Shown here one piece after another: positions 6,839-14,564 of a stretch of 64,000 bases of DNA (position 1 is its first letter; each line of letters begins with the position of its first letter). The stretch comes from a virus. The stretch is taken from positions 1-64,000 of the IMG/VR virus record IMGVR_UViG_3300037091_000060; one strand, written 5' to 3'. Position numbers and translations under genes: made by a program. A model generated the notes under the pieces. It was not told the origin of the DNA. It worked only from the letters and a program-made list of their open reading frames with translations, and made no database searches.

Positions 6839-6982
6839 ATGAAAGTCAGACGACAGTTTGACAAAGCTACCGAGGCCCGCCGCGCGGCACGATTGCACGC
6901 GGCGAAGCCCGGGGCTACACGCAAGATCGAAGATAAGCGACGCAAGGCACCGAAGCACGCCAAGCCGTTGCAGGAGGAATAA
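6839..6982 (+). CDS. 47-residue basic protein
   Basis: Highly basic (about a third Lys/Arg) and probably a single helix, suggesting nucleic-acid binding. There is no clear ribosome binding site, so translation would depend on termination of the SprT fragment six bases upstream. Not recognised. Confidence 0.45.
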   Translation: MKVRRQFDKATEARRAARLHAAKPGATRKIEDKRRKAPKHAKPLQEE

Positions 6983-6983
6983 A

Positions 6984-7091
6984 ATGTTCTGGCAATTTTC
7001 GAGCACGAAGTTGGGCGTTCTACTGGGTGCCGTGTTATTCATCGGATGGGTTCTGGGCGCGTACTCAGCGGTGTTGGTGATGTTGTGGTAG
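6984..7091 (+). CDS. 35-residue membrane protein
   Basis: A single transmembrane helix (LGVLLGAVLFIGWVLGAYSA) after a short N-terminus, preceded by a strong AGGAGG. First of three consecutive tiny membrane proteins. Function unknown; lysis, exclusion or envelope modification are candidates. Confidence 0.6.
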   Translation: MFWQFSSTKLGVLLGAVLFIGWVLGAYSAVLVMLW

Positions 7092-7168
7092 ACCTTTTGC
7101 TATTAGGTGTTATGGTGGCCGGGGCTATCGTGCTGGTACTCTGCATCAAATCGGCGAACCGCGAATGA
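7085..7168 (+). CDS. 27-residue membrane peptide
   Basis: Hydrophobic helix DLLLLGVMVAGAIVLVLC with a short polar tail; GTG start overlapping the previous stop. Weak ribosome binding site. The tight overlap with genes on both sides is the main support. Confidence 0.4.
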   Translation: MVDLLLLGVMVAGAIVLVLCIKSANRE

Positions 7169-7311
7169 GGACCCGTCTGCGCGTGTACACAATCGCGACG
7201 CTGCTCACCTCTGGGCTGTTCTTGGTGGTCGCCTACTTCATTGTACATGCGCTTAATGTACTCTTCGGGCATCCTACGCCGAGTCATTACAACGTGACAA
7301 AACTTTTGTAA
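7165..7311 (+). CDS. 48-residue membrane protein
   Basis: Basic N-terminus (RTRLRVY) followed by a transmembrane helix (TIATLLTSGLFLVVAYFIVH) and a short polar tail, so the N-terminus should be cytoplasmic. ATG overlaps the previous stop as ATGA. Third of the membrane trio. Confidence 0.55.
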   Translation: MRTRLRVYTIATLLTSGLFLVVAYFIVHALNVLFGHPTPSHYNVTKLL

Positions 7312-7336
7312 ATTGAAAACGAAAGAGGAAAATAAT

Positions 7337-7774
7337 ATGGCGACACAATTCAAAGTCGGAGACAGGGTTCGCATTCCTGAATCATTAAACGATTGCTGGG
7401 TAGGCGAAGGCGAGGTGTATAACCTCTATCATCCTGAAAGTCGCAGTGTCGGCGTTCGCATGACTAGTGGCGCACATACCGGAGATGAGGGTGGCTTCGA
7501 TAAGGATAAGGTCGTACTGCTCTCCTTTGGAGTCCCCGCAATGCAGATCACCAAGATCAAACGTAGCAGCCAGAAGACCGGGCTGAAGGTGTACGGCGTA
7601 GTTCGCAGTACCTCCGGCAAGGATTACAACTTCGCTTACATCCGCCGTTCGAATTTTCGCGGGTGGATTTGTTCTTGCGAGAATTTCTTTTTCACGATGT
7701 TTAAAAAGAACCGCAATTGCAAGCACATTAAGTTCGTGCGTCAAGAAGTCGGACGTTACGCGAGCAAGGCCTAA
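7337..7774 (+). CDS. KOW/SH3-like protein with SWIM-type zinc site
   Basis: The 145-residue protein starts with FKVGDRVRIPE, a typical small beta-barrel opening, and ends with a CSC ... CKH cluster (about residues 112-131). This is the spacing of SWIM zinc fingers, which bind DNA or protein. ATG 7337 is chosen because AGAGGA sits seven bases upstream; a TTG at 7313 has none. Role unknown. Confidence 0.6.
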   Translation: MATQFKVGDRVRIPESLNDCWVGEGEVYNLYHPESRSVGVRMTSGAHTGDEGGFDKDKVVLLSFGVPAMQITKIKRSSQKTGLKVYGVVRSTSGKDYNFAYIRRSNFRGWICSCENFFFTMFKKNRNCKHIKFVRQEVGRYASKA

Positions 7775-7784
7775 GGAGGATAAC

Positions 7785-7922
7785 ATGAGCAAATCATGGA
7801 AGCAACCGAAGTGGCACACAGCGACACCGCAGGCGGCGATTGACCGTCTACGCATGCAGGACGCCAAATCAGAGATTCGCGAGGCCCTAAAGCCTCGTCA
7901 GGAGGCATCACGTGGACAATAG
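7785..7922 (+). CDS. 45-residue polar protein
   Basis: Strong AAGGAGG site 6-7 bases upstream. Rich in Lys, Gln and Ala, and probably helical after residue 15. Not recognised. It overlaps the next gene by 11 bases. Confidence 0.5.
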   Translation: MSKSWKQPKWHTATPQAAIDRLRMQDAKSEIREALKPRQEASRGQ

Positions 7923-8130
7923 ACATCGACAGAACCTAGATAACTATATCACTGGGCGCTACGGCGAGGACCAGTTCCGCAGCGATTTCTGGCCCGACTT
8001 ATCCGCGCACCAAGAATATTGGGAGCACCGCAATCTCTCGGACGTCTATGAATACGACCCGACCGACGATGGCCCCGAGGTCGGGATCATCAACCGCGTC
8101 AACATCGCAATATTTCATCAGGACTTGTGA
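7912..8130 (+). CDS. Hypothetical 72-residue acidic protein
   Basis: Not recognised. Many aromatic and acidic residues (DFWPDLSAHQEYWEH, DVYEYDPTDDGPE). GTG start with GGAGG upstream inside the preceding gene. The stop overlaps the nuclease start as GTGA. Confidence 0.6.
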   Translation: MDNRHRQNLDNYITGRYGEDQFRSDFWPDLSAHQEYWEHRNLSDVYEYDPTDDGPEVGIINRVNIAIFHQDL

Positions 8131-8558
8131 ACGAGCAATCCAAAGAACGCGCGCGCGCCAAACGGCTGATGGACAGCTACAAGCTGACCATCGCGCAGTA
8201 CGATATCATCTGGAATTTTCAAGGCGGTATTTGTTACGCGTGCCGCCAACCGGAACCAGTCAAAGGCCGCCGTCTATCTGTTGACCACTGCCACACGACC
8301 GGATTGATACGCGGGCTGTTGTGCAGCCGCTGCAATCCCATCGTCGGCAAATTGGAAAACGCGTTCAAGCGTTATGGTCTGGGCAAGGTCACGGGACTGG
8401 ATGTGCAGATATTAGCCAGTCGAATCGCCACCTACTTGTGGGAGCCGCCAGCCACTAAAGCGTTGGGCTACAATCACTTCGGATACTCGGGAAAAACTGG
8501 CACCAAGGCGCATCGCAAGCGGCTACGCAAGGAACGTAAAACTAGTGACCCTAATTAG
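8127..8558 (+). CDS. Recombination endonuclease VII-like nuclease
   Basis: The 143-residue protein contains the family's complete core: CYACRQ (about residue 36), LSVDHCHTTGLIRGLLC (about 50-67), CNPIVGKLENA. Enzymes of this type use four cysteines for zinc and a DH motif for catalysis, and resolve branched DNA or act as homing nucleases. Unlike the 4020 gene it has no HTH; the basic C-terminal tail may contact DNA. Confidence 0.8.
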   Translation: MNEQSKERARAKRLMDSYKLTIAQYDIIWNFQGGICYACRQPEPVKGRRLSVDHCHTTGLIRGLLCSRCNPIVGKLENAFKRYGLGKVTGLDVQILASRIATYLWEPPATKALGYNHFGYSGKTGTKAHRKRLRKERKTSDPN

Positions 8559-8578
8559 CCGTACCTATGAGGAGCTAA

Positions 8579-9271
8579 ATGACCACACCAACAGAAATAC
8601 AGAGCATCGAAACCAAGGCTGGCGTTTGGATAACCGCACACCACGCCGTGCTCTACATTCTTCTAGGCATCGCCCTGCTCGCTGGCGTTTATATCTTTGA
8701 ATCCAAGTACGCGGACATCGCGACCGCGAAGGCCAACGCGGCAGAGCAGGCCTTGGCCGTCGAGAAGGACCACAGCACACAGCTTGCGAATCTTTACGCG
8801 GCTAATCAGGCGCAGCGCGACAAGGATAACGCGGCCTTCTTGCTATCTATTTCTCAAACACAGGCACAAACAAGGGTTCAGATCATTCACGACAAGGCGT
8901 TGCCCGCTCCGGATTTAGGGCACCGCATCGAGACGATAACAGGATTCAAGCAGGGTACTATAATGCTCGATGCCTCTCAAGATTTAATCGTGCCGCTGCC
9001 GCTGGCCGTCGACATAGTCACCAGATTAGATCAGGGTATGGCGGACGCGCAAACAGTTGTGCAGCAAGCGGGTATAATTAAAAACCAAGCCGGGACAATC
9101 GCCGACCAGACCGCGATAATCGCAGAGGATAAGAAAGTTTTGACGGCGCAAATCGACACTGACGACAAGGTGTTGAAGGCAGAGAAGGCCAAGAATCGAA
9201 AGAGCAAATTCAAATGGGCAATCGGCATGTACGTTGCCGGATTCCTTACAAGGGAGTTCATCAAACCATGA
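8579..9271 (+). CDS. Membrane-anchored coiled-coil protein
   Basis: The 230-residue protein has a transmembrane helix at about residues 23-42 (VLYILLGIALLAGVYIF), long Ala/Gln/Asp-rich coiled-coil segments (about 45-95 and 140-205), and a weaker hydrophobic stretch at the end. The plan resembles i-spanins and related envelope-spanning phage proteins, but the endolysin lies 32 kb away, so a lysis role is unproven. GAGGAG precedes the ATG. Confidence 0.6.
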   Translation: MTTPTEIQSIETKAGVWITAHHAVLYILLGIALLAGVYIFESKYADIATAKANAAEQALAVEKDHSTQLANLYAANQAQRDKDNAAFLLSISQTQAQTRVQIIHDKALPAPDLGHRIETITGFKQGTIMLDASQDLIVPLPLAVDIVTRLDQGMADAQTVVQQAGIIKNQAGTIADQTAIIAEDKKVLTAQIDTDDKVLKAEKAKNRKSKFKWAIGMYVAGFLTREFIKP

Positions 9272-10878
9272 ACGTATCAAAGGCAGAGCGTGTCTCACCT
9301 GAACTCGTAGAAGCTGAGTACGAAGCGAACGGCGGCAACATCCGCGCGACGGCGGCAGCTTTAGGCATCGAGCGTTCGACCGTGCGCGCCAAGCTGGCCC
9401 TCTTAGGTAAGAAGGATAAGCCGTTGGCCGCTGGCTCCGAAGAGGGAACGAAGACCGTCAAATTAAAGTTGCCAGCGAAAGGTAAGGTCTCGCGCTACAT
9501 CCTGACGTCCGCGCAGAACAACACGTACGTTCACGAATCCGCGTGGGAAAATCTCATGTCACTCGCAGACCATTACGACGCGGAGGTCATTGTCGGGACC
9601 TTCACGTACAACCAGAACGCGTACGGTAAGTTGAGTGTGAAGCGCGGCAAGGACAAGAGCACGCAACAGACATTGTGGTATGACCCGAAATTGACGGACT
9701 ACATCCGCGATGAGCGCGTTGAACTCGCGAACGGTCTCGTGTGGTGCGGAGAAATGAACATCCTGCCGACCGCCGTGAATCCTTTGGCTGGGTTGGACAG
9801 CTACACACAACGCAAGTCTGCAATCTTTCCCCACGCGAAGTTGGCGGCGCGCAGCATCGCAACGATGCAAGGTGAAGGCGTCAAACTGAATTACACCACC
9901 GGAACGGTGACGCAGCGCAACTACATTCAGAAACGCGAGGGTGTGATCGCCGAGTTTCATCACGTCTACGGCGGCCTGCTCGTCGAAGTTAACAGCGATG
10001 GTAATTGGTGGGTGCGCCAGTTGAACCAAGACGGAGAACAGGGAGCGATTCAGGACCTAGGCGTCGTAGTTAAGGACGGCAAGGTCACCACTGGCAACCG
10101 CGTCGAGGCCATCACCTTCGGCGACCTGCACGGCACGTTCGCTGACCCGGTTGTCGTCAAGGCGTCGCTCGATATGCTCGACACGTTGCAGCCGAGGTAT
10201 CAATTCCTTCATGATGTGATGGAAGGTGTCAGCATCAATCCCCACGTTCGCAAGCACAACGATAACCACGCTAAGTTCTCCACATACCTGCGCGGGTACG
10301 GCACACTAAGCGCAGAACTGCGCGACACCGTTGCGCTGCTCGATTCATACACGCGTAAGTTTTCCAGCACGGTCATCGTCGACTCAAACCACGACGACGC
10401 GTGGATTCAGAAGTGGCTGCGTGAGTACGACTACCGGAAGGACCCGGCGAACGCTGAACTATTCTTGGATTTACAAGCGTTCATGTACATCGAACTCCGC
10501 AAAGGTAAGATGCCTCGCGACATCAGCGTGATCGAAGAGGCTATGAGTAAAATAGGTTATAAGAAGGCTAAGTTCCTCCGCGCCGACGAGTCGTTCCTTA
10601 TTTGTGGGCGCAAGATCGAATGCGGGATGCACGGGCACCTCGGGCCGGGTGGCCGCCGTGGCAGTCCAGACAACCTTAGCAAGATGGGCCGTAGAGCGAA
10701 CACGGCACACACGCATAGCACGGGCATCTACAACGGCCTCTACGTGGCCGGAACCAGCAGCAAACTGCGCTGGGACTACAACCGTGGACCGAGTTCGTGG
10801 ACAAACACCCACATTGTAACTTACCCGAATGGCAAAAGAACTTTGGTCACAATATATAATGGGAAATGGAGTGCTTAA
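9268..10878 (+). CDS. Metallophosphatase-like nuclease, possibly T5 A1-like
   Basis: The 536-residue protein has an N-terminal HTH-like region (ELVEAEYEANGGNIRATAAA, about 12-31). It continues with calcineurin-superfamily metal motifs: FGDLHG (about 284), DSNHDDAW (about 371), GMHGHLGPGG (about 452) and HTHSTG (about 480). Length and motif order recall the A1 protein of phage T5, which takes part in host DNA degradation and in second-step DNA transfer. The assignment to A1 is from memory and less certain than the metallophosphatase call. Starts on an ATGA overlap. Confidence 0.6.
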   Translation: MNVSKAERVSPELVEAEYEANGGNIRATAAALGIERSTVRAKLALLGKKDKPLAAGSEEGTKTVKLKLPAKGKVSRYILTSAQNNTYVHESAWENLMSLADHYDAEVIVGTFTYNQNAYGKLSVKRGKDKSTQQTLWYDPKLTDYIRDERVELANGLVWCGEMNILPTAVNPLAGLDSYTQRKSAIFPHAKLAARSIATMQGEGVKLNYTTGTVTQRNYIQKREGVIAEFHHVYGGLLVEVNSDGNWWVRQLNQDGEQGAIQDLGVVVKDGKVTTGNRVEAITFGDLHGTFADPVVVKASLDMLDTLQPRYQFLHDVMEGVSINPHVRKHNDNHAKFSTYLRGYGTLSAELRDTVALLDSYTRKFSSTVIVDSNHDDAWIQKWLREYDYRKDPANAELFLDLQAFMYIELRKGKMPRDISVIEEAMSKIGYKKAKFLRADESFLICGRKIECGMHGHLGPGGRRGSPDNLSKMGRRANTAHTHSTGIYNGLYVAGTSSKLRWDYNRGPSSWTNTHIVTYPNGKRTLVTIYNGKWSA

Positions 10879-11154
10879 ATGTCTACCTTTGCAATTAGTT
10901 ATGCGAATGCAACGACGGGCACGAAGAGTTACGCTACTAACAGTCTATCGTATAGCAAGATACTGAGGCCGGGAGACCACATTTTACAGGTTAACAAAGA
11001 AGGTCTTGTGGACCACGAGGCGGTCTTAGCAGAGACAAATACACATCTCTCCGGCACGCTGTTTTTGGTGTTCGAGGCGGTCTACCCGGTAGTGCCATAC
11101 CCGCCCCCTGTTCGCATGTGTTTTCCTATTAATCAGGTCGAAGAAAAGGCTTGA
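10879..11154 (+). CDS. Hypothetical 91-residue protein
   Basis: Not recognised. Ser/Thr/Tyr-rich N-terminus, then a likely beta-sandwich region (GDHILQVNKEG, TLFLVFEAVYPV). It follows the previous stop without a gap, and its own stop overlaps the -35 box of the next promoter. Confidence 0.65.
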   Translation: MSTFAISYANATTGTKSYATNSLSYSKILRPGDHILQVNKEGLVDHEAVLAETNTHLSGTLFLVFEAVYPVVPYPPPVRMCFPINQVEEKA

Positions 11155-11179
11155 CAACCGACCGCGATTCTGGTACACT
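11151..11179 (+). promoter_or_regulatory. Sigma70-like promoter with GGTAC repeats over the -10
   Basis: TTGACA (11151-11156), 17-bp spacer ending TGG, TACACT (11174-11179). Two GGTAC words (11172-11176 and 11182-11186) flank the -10 box; they may bind the same factor as the GTAC elements at other promoters. Confidence 0.65.
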
Positions 11180-11210
11180 AGGGTACAGTTAAAAGAAAGG
11201 TTTGGTTTCG

Positions 11211-12164
11211 ATGTCCATCAACGAACGGTACATCTGGTTAAGGCAACTGATGCCAAGGGCAGCGAGTCAGATTTTACACACATTCGCTAATCTGATTTTA
11301 CACCCCATCACAGTCGTTGTGACGACATGCTCAAAGTCAGAGGACGGGGAGATAAAACGCAGGCAATGTCGTAAAATGTATGCTACACCGTTTTTTAAGT
11401 TGGTTTTTGTTTACGCGTCCAACGACACCGTTAGCGATGTATCTGAGGCTGAGACATTACGATACCCGAGCAATCTAGCCGGGGACTTGTTCAAGATTCG
11501 TAAACACCTTGAGGAAGTCTGTTTTATACCCAGGGGGTTTTTGATAATAAGCGACGACGACCCCGGAAGCAGTTTTGGGGGCGGGGAATATAAACCAAAT
11601 CTTCCCCGAGCAGTTATACCGGACTTAGTGTCTATAAGCAAGTGCGGTGCCAAGAGGAATAAAGTCTCCGCCGAACAGTTAGCTTTACTCTGGCACATAG
11701 TTTTCTATTTAGGTGATAAGAACGGGGTCGCCTACGCGGGCTTGAACGGGAGTGAGCAACAGATAGCCGCAGAACCGGGCTATGAGACGACAGGGGGCTG
11801 TCCTAACAGGAGTCACGGGAGTCACGGCTTTCATCCGGTAAAGATAGGCGTAGCGATTACTGGGGCAGTAGGAGTTTTACAGCCGATGCGCAAATTGGTT
11901 CCTAAAGAACTTCGAAAAATGAAACAGGAACACGCGACGGCCTGCGCTGTAGCGATTTCAGAAGGGCCGGGCACGCTGATGCTGATGCCAGTATATGCAA
12001 CTTTTGCGGTGAAACCACCGAGAGACCCGCAAGCGGACATCACTACTTTGGCCCGCTTATACCCTGAGATTGTTGGCCCCGGCAACACGCACGGAGGCCT
12101 ATCTAACGATGAGAAAAAGGGATGCATCATACACTTTTTAACAGCGAAGCGTCTAGTTATATAG
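11211..12164 (+). CDS. Unknown 317-residue protein, first gene of a glycosyltransferase operon
   Basis: Not recognised. Soluble alpha/beta protein with Gly/His-rich segment NRSHGSHGFHPVKIGVAITG (about 202-221) and a strand-rich C-terminal half. Start ATG 11211 follows AAAGAAAGG. It heads the operon that ends in the glycosyltransferase at 12436, so a role in base modification or its control is a reasonable guess. I looked for a 2-oxoglutarate/Fe(II) oxygenase signature (HxD...H...R) and could not find one. Confidence 0.65.
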   Translation: MSINERYIWLRQLMPRAASQILHTFANLILHPITVVVTTCSKSEDGEIKRRQCRKMYATPFFKLVFVYASNDTVSDVSEAETLRYPSNLAGDLFKIRKHLEEVCFIPRGFLIISDDDPGSSFGGGEYKPNLPRAVIPDLVSISKCGAKRNKVSAEQLALLWHIVFYLGDKNGVAYAGLNGSEQQIAAEPGYETTGGCPNRSHGSHGFHPVKIGVAITGAVGVLQPMRKLVPKELRKMKQEHATACAVAISEGPGTLMLMPVYATFAVKPPRDPQADITTLARLYPEIVGPGNTHGGLSNDEKKGCIIHFLTAKRLVI

Positions 12165-12172
12165 GAGCAACA

Positions 12173-12436
12173 TTGAGTACTGAAAACAAAAGAGCGGACT
12201 CGTTTGCGGTCGCGAGCGAGCACTGGAAGAACATGCCGGAGTATGTCTCCGAGGACCTCACGCCGTATCGGACTTTACCCGTGCACTTCGCTACAGAGGC
12301 AGATATGTTGGCCTTCTCTGCTTTAGTTGGTCAAAAGATCACCAAGATAACGAAGAGCATCTGGTACCCAGAGGCAGAGATCGGTCGCACCGCTGATAAA
12401 AAGTATGTTGACGAAGATACGTCAGAGGGCTTTTAG
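12173..12436 (+). CDS. Phage protein with SIWYPE motif
   Basis: The 87-residue protein has the layout HWKNMPEYV ... LPVHFATEADMLAFSALVGQ ... KSIWYPEAE. I associate this pattern with small phage proteins found beside DNA-modification or ParB-like genes. TTG at 12173 is chosen because AGGAG lies eight bases upstream; an in-frame ATG at 12122 would overlap the previous gene by 43 bases. The stop overlaps the glycosyltransferase start as TAGTG. Confidence 0.6.
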   Translation: MSTENKRADSFAVASEHWKNMPEYVSEDLTPYRTLPVHFATEADMLAFSALVGQKITKITKSIWYPEAEIGRTADKKYVDEDTSEGF

Positions 12437-13302
12437 TGAATCCTACGTACCCAGTGTACATCATATCGAAAGGCCGATGGAAGCAAAGGCACACGGTCAA
12501 GGCCTTAGAGAAGATGGGTGTGCCTCATAAATTAGTTATCGAACCGCAGGAGTTTGATGATTACGCAGCGGTTGTGAGCAGGGATAATATTTTAGTGTTG
12601 CCATTCAGCAACTTAGGACAAGGCTCCATCCCGGCGAGGAATTGGGTCTGGCAGCACGCCGTAGGTAGCGGGACAACGCGACACTGGATTTTAGACGACA
12701 ACATTGCAGGATTTTATCGGTTGAACCACAACTTAAAAGTGCGCACGTTAACTGGTTCTATTTTTCGAGCAGCAGAGGACTTCGTTGATCGATATGAGAA
12801 CGTAGCGTTGTCTGGGTTTCATTATAAAATGTTCGCGAAACGAAAAGATTATTTGCCTGCTTTTTATATGAACACCCGAATTTATTCATGCATCTTAATC
12901 AAAAATGATTTACCCTACCGCTGGCGCGGGCGTTACAACGAGGACACAGATTTATCGCTAAGAGCGCTTAAAGATGGTTGGTGTACAGTTTTGTTCGCCG
13001 CATTTTTAGCCGAGAAGTTGACAACGATGACAATGAGCGGCGGGAACACTGACGAGCTATATAAAGATGATGGTCGATTGAAGATGGCAGAGTCCCTCGT
13101 CGAGCAGCACCCTGACGTAGCGACTGTGTCTTGGAAGTTTAATCGGTACCAGCACCATGTAGATTACCGCCCCTTCGGAAAGAACGAGTTGAAACTTAAA
13201 CCCGGTGTTGTTGTGCCTGATGTTGTGAATAATTTCGGGATGAAGCTAGAAATAGACGGGAGTAAATTTTCCGAAAATGAGAAAATTATTATATCTCATT
13301 GA
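12436..13302 (+). CDS. TET-associated-type (GREB1-like) DNA glycosyltransferase
   Basis: The 288-residue protein opens with YPVYIISKGRWKQRHTVKAL. It then carries VIEPQEFDDY (about 35), LGQGSIPARNWVW (about 59-71), HWILDDNIAGFYR (about 81-93), FRAAEDFVDRYENV (about 110), RWRGRYNEDTDLSLRALKDG (about 160) and MTMSGGNTDELY. These match the glycosyltransferases found with TET/JBP oxygenases in phages, which add sugar to hydroxymethylated pyrimidines. The LDDN motif probably binds the nucleotide-sugar metal. No TET/JBP or pyrimidine methylase gene is visible in this window; such partners may lie outside it or the substrate may differ. Confidence 0.75.
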   Translation: MNPTYPVYIISKGRWKQRHTVKALEKMGVPHKLVIEPQEFDDYAAVVSRDNILVLPFSNLGQGSIPARNWVWQHAVGSGTTRHWILDDNIAGFYRLNHNLKVRTLTGSIFRAAEDFVDRYENVALSGFHYKMFAKRKDYLPAFYMNTRIYSCILIKNDLPYRWRGRYNEDTDLSLRALKDGWCTVLFAAFLAEKLTTMTMSGGNTDELYKDDGRLKMAESLVEQHPDVATVSWKFNRYQHHVDYRPFGKNELKLKPGVVVPDVVNNFGMKLEIDGSKFSENEKIIISH

Positions 13303-13441
13303 AGGCGGCGCACTCTCGTGGAGAGTAAGACTGACAGCAAGTTGCGTTTTAGCAAAGATCATAAATATGCAAGAGCCGTGCACTGATTTGTCGCGGCGAT
13401 TAATAGAGATAAGAGAAGAATTAATCTCAGGGAGCAACTAA
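13277..13441 (+). CDS. Hypothetical 54-residue protein
   Basis: Basic helical protein (RLIEIREELISG tail) that overlaps the glycosyltransferase end by 26 bases and stops exactly before the next ATG. The ribosome binding site is weak. Included because it fills an otherwise empty gap; not recognised. Confidence 0.4.
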   Translation: MRKLLYLIEGGALSWRVRLTASCVLAKIINMQEPCTDLSRRLIEIREELISGSN

Positions 13442-13633
13442 ATGACCGAACCCCGCAAACCGAAGCGCGACATGAAACCGAAGCACGTCATCTACATCAA
13501 CACCTCGCTGGCGTGCAGCCGCTGCCCGGTCGAGTGGTTCGTAGTCGACCTGAATCCCGAACTCAAGGCCGTTAAGTGCCCGCGCTGCGGCGAGTACAAC
13601 GACATCCGCGAAGCAATCAAGAGGGCCGCATGA
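13442..13633 (+). CDS. 63-residue zinc-ribbon protein
   Basis: CSRC (about residues 25-28) and CPRCGEYN (about 46) form a rubredoxin-like zinc ribbon; the N-terminus is basic. CAGGGAG precedes the ATG. Coupled to the next gene by ATGA. Confidence 0.7.
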   Translation: MTEPRKPKRDMKPKHVIYINTSLACSRCPVEWFVVDLNPELKAVKCPRCGEYNDIREAIKRAA

Positions 13634-13869
13634 GCGAGATGGCTAAAGCACTCCCACTGATGATTCAACTTATGAACAACCCGTCGTTCGTCAAGCACGC
13701 GAGCGAGGCCGGGTACGAGTTTGACGCGAACGCTATTTTTCGCGCGTGGGCGAACACGGTAGTGTACACGCCTGACGTTCCCATAAGGACCACCGGGATG
13801 CGCAAGCGTAAACCACGTTTGACGGCATCCGACTTCGTGATGCTTCGAGAAATGGGGATAAAATTATGA
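13630..13869 (+). CDS. Hypothetical 79-residue protein
   Basis: Not recognised. Helical N-terminal half, basic C-terminus (RKRKPRLTASDFVMLREMG). Start ATG 13630 overlaps the zinc-ribbon stop. Its place before the dNMP kinase suggests one operon. Confidence 0.65.
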   Translation: MSEMAKALPLMIQLMNNPSFVKHASEAGYEFDANAIFRAWANTVVYTPDVPIRTTGMRKRKPRLTASDFVMLREMGIKL

Positions 13870-14564
13870 GCCAACTAATTCTAGGCATCGGAAACAAGGC
13901 GCGCCACGGCAAGGACTCGTTCGCGAAGGCTATCGAACTGTACTATGGCAAGATCAACGCGACCGCGCTGAAACATAGCATGAGTCTGAAGCCAATTATT
14001 GTGCAGCAACATGCGTTCGCCGACGCACTGTACAAGGAAGTCAATGCTCAGTTGAAGCACGGCGACTCCATCTGGAAGACCAGATGCGTATACGCGGGCA
14101 ATGATGATGGTTTCACGTTCAGTTATGCAGAACTTCCTGAGTGGGTGCAGCCGGACCCCAACCCTGAAGTCAGCGAGCGTTCGCCATACGGTAAGCACCC
14201 GAAGCTGTTGCAATGGTGGGGCACCGAGTTCCGCCGCGCGCGAGACCCGAACTACTGGGTGGACAAGTTTGTGGCCGGGATTAATCCGAAGGCCGACATC
14301 GTGATCGCTACCGATATGCGCTTCTTGAATGAAGCCGACATGATTAAAAAGCTAGGCGGGTACACCGTGCAAGTGAATCGGTTGAACGCGGACGGTACGC
14401 CGTTCGTCGACACCGCACGGCCAGCGAATCACGTGAGCGAGATTCAGTTGGACGGCTACAACTACGATTACAAGATCACCGTGAAAACGGGAGACCTCCC
14501 GCTGCTAGAAGAGTGGGCGATCACACTCGTGAGTTTTCTTCGAGGCTGGAAAGGAAAGCGATGA
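13866..14564 (+). CDS. Deoxynucleoside monophosphate kinase
   Basis: The 232-residue enzyme starts with a P-loop variant GIGNKARHGKDS (residues 7-18), as in T4 gp1-type kinases. It also carries LLQWWGTEFRRARDPNYWV (about 118-136), which resembles the nucleotide-binding lid region, and a VIATDMRFLNEADMI segment. It phosphorylates dNMPs to dNDPs for phage DNA synthesis. Followed directly by an HD-domain nucleotidase, giving a small nucleotide-metabolism block. Confidence 0.8.
   Translation: MSQLILGIGNKARHGKDSFAKAIELYYGKINATALKHSMSLKPIIVQQHAFADALYKEVNAQLKHGDSIWKTRCVYAGNDDGFTFSYAELPEWVQPDPNPEVSERSPYGKHPKLLQWWGTEFRRARDPNYWVDKFVAGINPKADIVIATDMRFLNEADMIKKLGGYTVQVNRLNADGTPFVDTARPANHVSEIQLDGYNYDYKITVKTGDLPLLEEWAITLVSFLRGWKGKR

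Noticed and set aside
7385-7867. 160-codon minus-strand frame
   Set aside because: Lies opposite well-supported small genes with good ribosome binding sites; no motif.
11211-12164. TET/JBP oxygenase
   Set aside because: The HxD...H...R metal and 2-oxoglutarate residues are not recognisable.
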